From positions 51,274,771 through 51,338,770 of the forward strand of contig NC_092875.1 in NCBI RefSeq assembly GCF_028372415.1: a stretch of 64,000 nt of DNA, given 5' to 3'. The position numbers and the translations under genes are program-made. Source of the stretch: Notamacropus eugenii. Lineage: Eukaryota; Chordata; Mammalia; Diprotodontia; Macropodidae. Under the pieces are notes generated by a model. The model was not told where the DNA came from. It saw only the letters and a list, made by a program, of their open reading frames with translations, and made no database searches. The first letter of the stretch is position 1, and each line of letters starts with the position of its first letter. Below are positions 21,763 through 31,700 of this stretch, one piece after another.

Positions 21763-24233
21763 GTGAGGGGTGGGAGGGCCCGCCAGGAGGCTACCAGTCC
21801 TACTCCCTGGAGGAGGGAGGCAGGGAACGGGCTGGGGACGGGCTGGGGCCGGGCATCTAGTGAGGTGGCAGCCAGAGCCTTGGATGTGGAGCCAGAAGAG
21901 TTGGGTTTAAATTCCATTTTTGATAGAGTGACCTTGGGCAAGTCCCTTTCCAGGCCTCAGTTTCCTCATTTTTAAAATGAGGGGATTGGGCTGGTTCATC
22001 TCTAAGAAGCTTTCTAACTTGAAACCCTGTGATCCAGGAGTTCAGGCCACTGGGGGAGGGAGGCAGGCAATCCAGGATTCCAGCTCCCAGGGGAAAATTC
22101 TCCACTGTGAGTGAGAAACATTCTCCCAAAATTCCCGTGCTCCTGATTACCCTTTCTCTTATTCCCACAGATGTGGTGGAGAGTCCAGTCCCAGATAGAG
22201 CCCCTAGTCCAGAGGGCTCTCTGGACAATACTCCCAGCCCTGAAGGCCCCTTCCCTGGCCCAGACAGGACCCCCACCCCAGAGGGCCGCTTCCCCACTCC
22301 AGAGGGTGCTCCTTCACCTGCCAGCGCCAGCACTAGCCCTGGTCCTGAGGGCCTCAAAGGTTTTACCTATTCCCCCAAAGGCATCCCTGACCCAGATGGT
22401 GCCCCTACCTCTACTCAGTCTGGTGTCCCAGGGCAGGACCGCAACTTCAGCACTGGGGGCCTCCTCCCTGGGCTTGAAGGCACCCCAGGTTTGGCAAACC
22501 CAGTTCCTGGGGCAGCAGGCTCAGGCCTTTCTGGCAACACTGTTGGTGATGGCAGTGCCACCCGGCCCCCCAGCCCACCTCGGCCCTTCCATTGCCCGGA
22601 CTGTGGGCGTTCCTTCCGTCGAAGCTCAGGGCTGAGCCAGCACCGTCGTACACACAGCGGGGAGAAGCCATATCGATGCCCTGACTGTGGCAAGTCTTTC
22701 AGCCATGGAGCTACGCTGGCCCAGCACCGTGGCACACACACTGGTGCTCGCCCCTACCAATGTAGTGCTTGTGGCAAGGCTTTTGGCTGGCGCTCCACAC
22801 TGCTGAAGCACCGAAGCAGCCACAGTGGTGAAAAACCACACTTGTGTCCACGATGTGGCAAGGCTTTCAGTCATGGCTCCCTGCTAGCCCAGCACCTACG
22901 CACCCATGGTGGTGCCCGCCCGCACAAGTGTCCAGTCTGTGGCAAGGGTTTTGGGCAGGGTTCTGGCCTACTCAAACACCTGCGTACACATACAGGTGAG
23001 AGGCCCTATTCCTGTCCCCAGTGTGGCAAGGCTTTTGGGCAGAGCTCAGCCCTCTTACAGCACCAACGCACCCACACAGCTGAGCGCCCCTATCGCTGCC
23101 CACATTGCTCTAAGGCCTTTGGCCAGAGCTCCAACTTGCAGCACCATCTGCGCACACACACCGGCGAGCGGCCTTATGCCTGCCCTCATTGCTCCAAGGC
23201 CTTTGGCCAGAGTTCTGCCCTCTTGCAGCACCTCCATGTGCACTCTGGTGAGCGTCCCTACCGCTGCCGAATCTGTGGCAAAGGCTTTGGCCAGGCCTCC
23301 AGCCTCACCAAGCATCGACGAGTCCATGAGGGTGCCCAGAGTGGCATCTATGATGGTGTCCAAGGAGGCATTTATGAGGGGATGCAGAATCATGTCTATG
23401 AGGGCAGACAGGCAGCTGTCTATGAAACCCTTCAGGAGAATATCTACAAGGACATCCAGGCGAGTACTCAGGGAAACATCTATGAGAGTGTCCAAAATGA
23501 AGTCTATGAGGTGGTCCATGATGATACGTACGAGGAAATGCAGGAGAGCGTGCATGAAAATGCCCAGGATAATGTCTTCCAAGGTGTCCGAGATGATGTC
23601 TACAAGAGTGCCCAGAATGATGCCTGTGATGGCATCCCAGAGGATATGAACAAAGATGCTCAGGACAGTGTCTATGAGGGTGATCGAGATGAAGCTTATG
23701 AGCGAGTTCAGGATGACATCCACAAGGGCATCCAAGAGGTTGACAAAGAGGGAGCCCATGAGACCTCTGCAGGGGCACCTTCCACCCAGCCTCCTACTGG
23801 TGATGAGGACAATGAAGATGACTATGGTGATGAATTCAATGAAGAAGCCACCTTTAGAGGTGGTGACTATGGTGATGAATTTGATGACGATGCCACTTTT
23901 GGAGGTGTTGACTATGGCGATGAATTTGATGACGATGCCACTTTTGGAGGGGTTGACTATGGCGATGAATTTGATGACGATGCCACTTTTGGAGGTGTTG
24001 ACTATGGTGATGAAATGGGTGATGATGCTGGTTTTGGAGGTGCTAACTATGTTGATGAAATGGGTGATGATGCCGGTTTTGGAGGTGCTAACTATGTTGA
24101 TGAAATGGGTGATGATGCCACCCTTGGAGGTGGTGACTATGGTGATGAATTCGATGATGATGCCACCTATGAAGCTGATGGTGGTGATGGCGATGGCAAT
24201 GGCAGTAGCGATGGAGATGATGGAGATGACTGA
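21669..24233 (+). CDS. ZNF358: ZNF358, C2H2 zinc-finger protein with novel repeat tail
   Basis: Two coding exons (21669-21762 and 22171-24233) join in phase 1 to give 718 residues. Residues 33-170 are Pro/Ser/Thr/Gly-rich with repeated 'TPEG/SPEG' steps. Residues 171-417 hold nine consecutive C2H2 fingers, with linkers of the TGERP type or variants such as TGARP and TAERP. They closely match human ZNF358 as remembered, for example '[20 protein letters not shown]' in finger 3. Residues 422-561 are 17 copies of an 8-residue repeat (consensus D-D-x-V-Y-E-x-V-Q-like), 582-701 are eight copies of a 15-residue acidic repeat, and the end is a Gly/Asp tract. The human tail is instead Pro/Asp-rich. 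It is presumably a nuclear DNA-binding regulator; targets are unknown. The start at 21669 is chosen because the first coding exon shares 'LDSD' with human near the N-terminus. Confidence 0.93.
21868..22037 (+). repeat. MIR-type SINE in ZNF358 intron
   Basis: 'gtgaccttgggcaagtccct', 'cctcagtttcctcattttta', and the end 'aaaccctgtgatcc'. It occupies the middle of the 408-bp intron. Confidence 0.75.
22171..24233 (+). CDS. ZNF358: ZNF358 coding exon 2 (all fingers and tail)
   Basis: The acceptor is cttattcccacag. The first two bases complete an Asp codon. The exon is open for 687 codons and ends at TGA 24231-24233. Confidence 0.95.
23340..23759 (+). repeat. ZNF358: Coding 24-bp (8-residue) repeat array in ZNF358
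   Basis: Seventeen units plus one 4-residue half unit (ASTQ after unit 5). Examples are [40 protein letters not shown] and DEAYERVQ. Position 4 is usually Tyr and position 8 usually Gln. Units have drifted at DNA level, so the array is old, but no stop or frameshift has entered it. Confidence 0.93.
23820..24179 (+). repeat. ZNF358: Coding 45-bp (15-residue) acidic repeat array in ZNF358
   Basis: Eight exact-length units beginning at 23820 and every 45 bases after. The consensus is [15 protein letters not shown]. Units 2, 3 and 4 differ by only one or two bases, and units 5-7 form a second subgroup with [10 protein letters not shown], so copies were added recently and in steps. Confidence 0.97.
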
Positions 24234-24434
24234 AGTTCCCTTGCTTTGGGGCCCAGCTGGGGACAAGGGGAAGAGGCAGTGCTAGGGCCTGAGGGGTGAG
24301 GGCAGGATTGGGAAAGGGTGGGTGGGGGGTGGGACAGGGAGCCTGAGGGCTGTAGTTGGGGAAGTTTGGGTCTGGGGTGGGAGGGCAATCTGGCAATGGG
24401 GTCGAGGCATGTACTGTCCGAGGCTCATGGTGTT

Positions 24435-24440
24435 AGTAAA
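24435..24440 (+). terminator. ZNF358: Possible ZNF358 poly(A) signal (AGTAAA)
   Basis: Variant hexamer about 200 bp after the stop, followed by a GT-rich stretch (gtgggtctttgttgtggctg) as expected downstream of a cleavage site. Confidence 0.5.
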
Positions 24441-24479
24441 ATCCTCCCACTAATGTCTTGTGGGTCTTTGTTGTGGCTG

Positions 24480-25329
24480 TGTCCAGATGCGCTGTCTATG
24501 CTTTTGTCTTTCTCTGCCTGGTTTTGGCTTCTTACTTTTCTCTGCCTTTTCCTTTTTTTCCTGGGTCTGTCTCTGTCCCTCTCTCCATCTCTGTGTCTGC
24601 CTCTTCCCCACCTCCGCTCCCACACTTTATCTCTGTTCTTTTTGTTTCTGTCTTTTGGGGTGGGAAAGTCACCGCCATCTAAGATTGGGGCATCAGCACT
24701 GGAGGCTGGAACTGACTAGTTTGGTTCCTTTGAAGCAGCCATAGCAGAGAAGGTGCCTTGGAGATGCAACAGTGAAAATCCCCCTTTCCACTTTAGGAGA
24801 TTCTTTTCAGGGAAGATTGGGTCCTGTTGGTGGTGTGGGTGTGCGTGTGTGGGTGTGTGTGGATGCATATATGGATGGGTGCTGCTGGTAGTCTTAGAGC
24901 ATCAGCCCCTTCCCTACCCTGCACCACTTAATCTCCCTTCCCTCTTAATCTCCCACAGTTCACTGGGTGGAGTCCAGGGGTTCCAAGGTTGGGTTACAGG
25001 TTAAAGGAGGCCCCATACTCTCAGGATCAGGGTTCTTAAAAGGAAGGATGTGGGGGGGGGGGGAGGTGTTTGACCCCAAGAGCCTTCAGGCCCCATATGC
25101 ACACAACCTATGCACACAAACCACTGGTTATATACAGTGATGTGCTGATCAACACAAATTGTACATGACACGCAAACTCATGGCACACGTCTGTAAGGTC
25201 GTGACCATGCAAACTGGACACGATCCTGCACACATGACACGGCAGCCCACGCGAAAAACGGATGGAGGCAAATCCTGACCCTCTCCGCGGGGATGCAGGG
25301 ACACACGTGGGCCTGGGGCTAGAAGCACA
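24480..25329. other. ZNF358-MCOLN1 intergenic spacer
   Basis: Pyrimidine-rich sequence, then a GT-rich tract at about 24835-24875 and a G-run near 25050. No gene was recognised. Confidence 0.6.
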
Positions 25330-25504
25330 CGCGCTCCCCTGTGCAGACACGTGGAGGGCCCCAGATCGAGAGGCGTGCACGTAGGGACGCACACGCGCAC
25401 ACGCGCGGAGAAAGCCGAAGCGGAACGACCTCCATCTCGCCAGCCTCGGGGACAAGGGCGCGGGGCAGCCCCGCCTCTCGGTCACGAGGGCGCGGTCTGC
25501 GTGC

Positions 25505-25514
25505 GTCACGTGCC
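25505..25514 (+). promoter_or_regulatory. MCOLN1: CLEAR-like TFEB/TFE3 site 1
   Basis: GTCACGTGCC, nine of ten bases of the CLEAR consensus GTCACGTGAC, with a CACGTG E-box core. It lies 209 bp before the ATG. MCOLN1 is an established TFEB target in placental mammals. Confidence 0.75.
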
Positions 25515-25592
25515 AGACTTCCCATCACCGCTTCCGTCCCGTAGGCGGAAAGGGCGGGGCGCGTCGCCCGGCTGGTTCGCACGGGTTTCCGT

Positions 25593-25602
25593 GTCACGTG
25601 CC
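25593..25602 (+). promoter_or_regulatory. MCOLN1: CLEAR-like TFEB/TFE3 site 2
   Basis: A second copy of GTCACGTGCC, 88 bp after the first and in the same orientation. Confidence 0.75.
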
Positions 25603-25722
25603 GGAGGCGTGGCTTGGGTCAGCTGACGCGGCGGGTTTGAAGCGGCGCCTGAGACTGGGTCCGAAGCCGGGAGTCGTCCTCTCGCCGCTGCGCGGTTCCC
25701 GCCCGGCCCGGGCAGGCCCGGC

Positions 25723-25753
25723 ATGGCGGACCCCGCGGGCCGGAGCGGCTCAG
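25723..25753 (+). CDS. MCOLN1: MCOLN1 exon 1 (coding part)
   Basis: ATG within a GC-rich 5' exon, encoding [10 protein letters not shown], then donor gtaagg in phase 1. The human start MTAPAGPRGS aligns directly. Confidence 0.93.
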
Positions 25754-28700
25754 GTAAGGGGCACAGGGGCCGGGCCGAGGATGTCAGGCTTCCCTGGAGC
25801 CCCCGGGCTTTCCCCGCTCATTCAGCCGGCCTGGGTTACGAGTCCGAGTCGGCCCAGAGGAGATCGTAGGGTCCTGGTAGACCGGAGTCTTGGAGGGTCT
25901 TCACAGGTCAAGTCAGCGAGCGCTAATCGGGCGCCTGCCGTGTGCCAGGCACCGGGCATGGCAAGAAAGGCCAGAGACAGGCCCTGCCTTCCAGGAGCCC
26001 CTAGGGGGAAGGCACGAAGGAGGCAGAGACAGGGGCGTCCCGGAGGGAAGGGCTTCTGGCCGAGACCTGAAGCAAGCAGGGAATGCAGGACGTAGAGATG
26101 AGGAGGGGGAGGGAGAATGCCAGCCTTGGGGCCCAGCCGGGGAAAATGCCCGGATTCGGGAGGGGCGTGATTCACCCCTAAGCAGGCCCGTGCCCCTGCG
26201 TTTAAGAGGAAGAAGTCTGGAAAGGGAAAGGAAGCCCTGAGAAGTTGCTCTAGATCCCAGCTCGTAAGGGTCCGCGGTCTGACTTGAACTCTGGCCCTCA
26301 GACTCCACTGCCCGTCCAAGAGAGGAATGTCTGTGTTTACGTCTTGCGTATTCCCTCCTCCTTCTTCAGTGTCTGGTACAGGTGCCTTGCATGTGGTAGA
26401 AGTCTAATAATATGCTTGTTGGACTTGTTTAAGACTCAGTCATAATGATTAGTAGTCACTAACATTTACAAAGCACATTTAAGTTTGCAAAACTTTTTAC
26501 GTACCATGTGCCCCCAAAGGTCTTCGTGCCGTTAGGACACTTTGTGTATTACCTCCTATCATCCTCATAAATACCCTTGGAGGAATGTACTATAAATAGT
26601 ATTATCCCTGTTTTGCGGTTGAGGAAACTAAAGCCCAGAAAAGTTAAGACTCGGACACAGCCAGTATGCTTCAGAAGCCAGGGCTTTCTGACTCCCAAGT
26701 TAAAGCTCTCTACCCATCACTTTCATGATAAGTTACTGTCCTCCCCTTAAGTGGATTTACATTCTCCTGGGGAAGAATGTTCTTGCAGGGACAGAGAAGA
26801 ATATATAATGCAGTATCAAGAATGGTGGGGTCAAAAAGAGATCCTGGCAAAGTATTGTAGGAAAATATGAAGAGGAAATGAACACTTCCAGCCAAATGGA
26901 TCAAGAAAAACTTTAAGGAGTAGGTAACACCTGAGCTGATCTTCAAAAGAGAAGATAAGGATCTTGATAAACTGAGATGATGATTTGCTCTCTGGGGTGG
27001 GGTAGGATCTTTGCCAATATCTGTGTGTGGGAGAAGGCATGTTGTCTGATTAGTCTAGAGTGTGGTGTCTTTAAGGAGAATACTATGAAATCCGACTTTG
27101 CAGGGAGGTTGGAACTAGACTGAAGAGGGCCTTAAATCCCAGAGCACAGGTTCATAATGATGTATCTTGTGTTTTAGACCCTTTGTCAGTCTGGTGAAGC
27201 CTATGGAGACCTTTCCAGAAGAGAGTTTTTAAATTATTGAAGGAAATGCTAAAATTCAGTTTGAGATGAGTAAAAAAATAAGGTTGTAATTTCTTACCCA
27301 TCCACATTTGCGGATTTCCTGACAGATAACATTGGGATCAGTGGACCCCAGGTTAAGAACTCCTGTCCCAGAGGGAACTGCTGAAGATTCCTTTGGAGCA
27401 CAGGAATGACATGGTCCAGTTTGTGCTTTAAGAATATTATTCTAGCAACTGAGAGTGATGAATTGGAAAGTGGAGAGACTGGAAGAAAGGAGAGGAATTT
27501 AAAAGAAACAGCCTAGATTAAATGGTATTCTGGACTAATGATGATGGGTGAATAGAGAGGAGGGGACAAGTGAGGGCAGTGTTGGAGGAAGAATTTCAGG
27601 ATTTTGCAACTGATTGAATGTGGGAGGAGGAAAGGAAAACTTTTCCTTTCAGCCATGACTTCAAAGTTTTGAAGCTGAGGGACTCAAAGAATAGTGGTGT
27701 CATCTACAGAAATAGGGAAGTTGAGATCAGGGGCAAGTTTAGGAGGAAATGGAATTTCAGCTTTAGACACGCTGAATTGGAATTGCCAGGAGGAAATCCA
27801 GGCTGAGATATTCAGCAGTCAGTTGAAGATGCAGCACTGGATCTCCAGATTTGGGAGTTGTTTCTGGAGAGGTGATAATTGAATTCATGAGAACAGATGA
27901 GATCACCTAGCCAGAAAGTGGAGAGGAAGTAGAGGGTTCTAGACAAAACACCTTGGGAGACATCCCATACTTAGAGTGTGGGAGAAGGATGGTGAATCCA
28001 CCCAGAGGACTGAGGATTGCTCAAACAGGGAGGAGGAGAGTGAGGAGAAAGCAGTATTGCAAGGGAAGAGAATATGGTCAAGGCAAATCAACAGTCATGT
28101 ACGGGAGAGGTTACTAACAACTGAGGAAATTAGGGAAGACTTCTTTTCAGAGGTGCCACCTTTCAAATCCTTTTAAGTGATGAGTTCTAAAGGGCTTAGG
28201 TAGAATTGGAGTGCAGTCCAGTCATGATGAAACAGCCCTGCAAAAAGCCCAGAGGCCTGTGATGAATGCTGAGGCTAGGAGCATCTACATGGCAGGTTTA
28301 ACTGCAATGTCATTTGGGAGAGGGAAGAATGTGAAATAAATTTGAAAAGCCCCAAAGTGCTGTTCTTTCTTCAAACCCTCTCCACTACTCCCTCCTTTCC
28401 CCTAGGCAGAGAGGACCTTGGCTTTCACTTGACTGATTGGCCATCTGTCATCCCCCATTGTCCTGCTTTGCTTTAGACTCTGATGAAGTATTTCTTCTTC
28501 TTGCTAAGGTCAAGCCTTCTATAGTACTTGTTTTCATGAACCTTTATCCCAGTGCCTGCTGGGCTCTTCAGTCACTTTCCCTCTGTCTCACCATCTATTG
28601 GCTTCTTCCCTTCTGTCTACAAACATGCCTAGGTCTTCCCACCTTTAAAAACTTTTCAGTTGGCTCCATCATATTCTCTCAAGCTGTTGTCCTATTGCAC

Positions 28701-31700
28701 ATCCCTTTCACAGCCAGAATCTTTAAAAAAAACCCACTATACTTCTTGCCTTTATTTTATTTCTTCCTACTCCTCAACCCATTCCAGTCTGGATTCTCAC
28801 CTCTGATCTTAAGTGTGATGTCTCAGTTGCTAAATCCAAGGGTCTGTTCTCAGCATTGAATTGACCTGCTGTAGCATTTCGCCTTTCGTGCTCTTGGCCC
28901 TTTCCTCTTTCTCAATATTCTCCCTAGTTATTTGAGACTCTGCTCTCCTGAATCTCATATCTGTCTCGTTACTCCGTTTACCCTTTAAAGAGGTGTCCTT
29001 TGTTTTCGCATCATCTGAATTCTGAATAGACCCATCCCTCCTCTGATTTCCATTGAAGCATCCCTTGAAATAAAGAATAGAAAAGAACGGCAAAAAGCAA
29101 CATAACAACACAGCACTTCTGCCTTGTTTTCCTTGTGTAATGTGCCATGTACAGCACCCCACCCCTGGAAAGAGGGGAGCAGGGTTTATTTTCACAAATC
29201 TTCTCAACTTTGAGACAAGAGCAGCAGTATGTGGGTGCCCTCCGAGGCTCTCTCCTGGGTCTCTTTCTTTTCTATCTTGATATTTTCTCTTCTGGAAATC
29301 TTGGGTTCATTTATTATCTATATGTAGTTGACTTCCAGATCCGTACAGCTAGGCCTGACCTCTCACGACATCTGCGGTTGGTTATCCTGTAGGCATCTCA
29401 GAACTCAGCATATCCAAAATGGAATTCATTAACCTTTCCCCAAATTCATCCTTCCTCCAGCTTTCTGTGTTTCTGTTAGGGGCACTGCCATTGTTTCAGT
29501 CAACAAGGTCTGAAACCTTGGAATCATCCTCCACTTTTTCCTTTTTCTCATCCCCGATATCTAAACAGTTTTGAAGTCTTTTTCCTAATTAATTTTTTTA
29601 AATCATCAAGCATTTTCCCCCCTTCCCCATCTGCCACTGGGATGAATGGGAACCTCAGAACAACACTGAAGCCCTTCTAACAAATATGCATAGTCAAGCG
29701 AAGAAGCTTCCCCTGTTGCGCATGTCCAAAAATGTGGGTCTCATTTTGCATTAGTTTGAAACTTGTCTGTGAAAGGTAGGTAGCATTCTTCATCAGTCCT
29801 TTGGAGTCATAGCTTGTCATTTCATTCATCAGAGTTATCAGATCTCTCAAAATTGTTCAGTTACACAGTGTTACAGTATAAATTAATCCCAGTTCTGCTC
29901 ACTTCACTCTGCCTCAGTCTTCCAGATTTCTTGGAAATGGCCTCTTTCATATTTTTTACAGCATAGTCTATTACATAATACCATAACTTGTTCAGCCATT
30001 CTTTTGTTGATGGATATCTCCTTGGTTTCTGGTTCTTTGTCACTACTAAAGAGCTACTATAAATATTTTTGGACATATAGGGTGCTTTCCTTTTTTAATC
30101 TGGGGGGGGTGTGTGTGTGAATTATGTAGAAGTAAGCTGGTAATGGTGTCATCTTGTCCAAGGGTGTGCCTATTTTGATAGCTTTTTGGACATAGTTCCA
30201 GATTGCTCTCCTGAGCAGCTGGCCCGAGCTTGGATCAAGTCCTTCACAATGGTGTTTTACTAACTCTTTTTTCTGAAGCCTCTCTAACATTTGTCATTTT
30301 TCCCTTTTTATCGACTTTACCAATCTAATGGGCATGAGCTAAAACCTCAGAGCTGCCTTAACTTGCATTTCTTTAATTATTTAGTCGTTTGGAGCATTTT
30401 TTTTCTTTTTCCGTCAAGAATTGCTTATTCGTACCCTTTGGGTGATAATCATAACAGGCCACAGCTATGTATCACTTTAAGGATTGCAAAGTTCTTTATA
30501 TATCTTATTGGATCTTTTCAACAATCCTTTGAGGAGGGTGTTATTTTCCTGATTTTACAAATGGGGAGACTGAGGCAAGCGGTTAAGTGACTTGCTCAGG
30601 ATCACATAGCTAGAAAGTGTCTGTGGCTGGATTTGAACTCAGATCTTCCAGGTTCCAGTGCTCTATCCACTGTGCCATCTTGCTATTCTTTATCATTTGG
30701 TGAATGACTTATACATTTGAAACAGTTCCTTACATGTCTTGAAAATGAGACCTTTGGCAGAGACCCTTAGCATGAAGACTTCCCCCCCCAATTATCAGGT
30801 GTCATCTTGTTGATTTTATATATTGAATCTCTCCACTTATCCTCTCTTACAAGGTGACCTCTAGATCAACCCCTCATCACCTCTTCTGGCCTGTTGCTTT
30901 AACCTTCTCATTGCACTGTAGGGGCCAGCTGAGCCTCCGCACTCAAGTCTGCCTCTCACCTCTGGGCCTTTGCAGAGCTACTGAAATGAAATAAAATACT
31001 TACTCCTCCCTTGGCATTTCAAGCCCTTATATTTTGACTCAGGCTCCCTTTCTGGTCTCATTGAACATTACTTCCCTTCCTGAGCCCTGTGATCCAGCCA
31101 GACCAGGCTGCTTACTGCTTGACCATCTAGCTTCTGTCTTCTTGCCTTTGAACATGCCACCCAGCAGGTCTGACCTGCACTCTGCTCTGACCTCAGACTC
31201 TTAGACTCCTTGGTTCCCCTCCAAGCTCATTTCCAATGCCTCCTTCTGGATTCCCCCAGTTATAAGCTGTTGTTAAGTCAAGTCTCAGTTATTTCTGACT
31301 CTCCATGTAGTCTCCAACAAAAAGGCAGGTTGGTCAGTGCTAAACTAAGGAATTGGCATCTTGGCTTGCAGTAGGGAGGCCCTGAAGGTCCTTTAGCAGG
31401 AGAGTTATGGGTTCAGGGTTATGTGTGAAGAATCTGTCCAGAGCATTGGGAGAGGGCAGAGCCTGGAAGTGGAAAGAGCAGTGAGGAAACATCTGAAGCT
31501 GCCCTGGGCAGGAAGGTGATGGGGAGTCAGAAACCAAGGAAAGCTTGAGGGAATGAGAGCTGGAGGGAAGACCAGCATATTTACCCAGGTGGATTATTGG
31601 CCACTTTTGGGGGAAGAGTTTCATTTAAGTGGTAGGGTCAAAAGACAGATTACAAAAGCTTCCGAGAGCAAGAATGGTCTCCTGCCTTTCCTCACCTTTC

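Larger units (their letters stand above)
25330..25722 (+). promoter_or_regulatory. MCOLN1: MCOLN1 CpG-island promoter and 5' UTR
   Basis: CpG-dense sequence leading straight to the MCOLN1 ATG at 25723. It contains two GTCACGTGCC sites (listed separately), the palindrome gtcagctgac at 25618-25627, and GC boxes (gggcgggg at 25550). No TATA box was seen. The start site is probably within 25620-25690. Confidence 0.75.

Noticed and set aside
23055-24266. 403-codon antisense frame over the ZNF358 fingers and tail
   Set aside because: It is the mirror of the in-frame tandem repeats, with Ile/Thr-rich monotony and no independent start or codon evidence.
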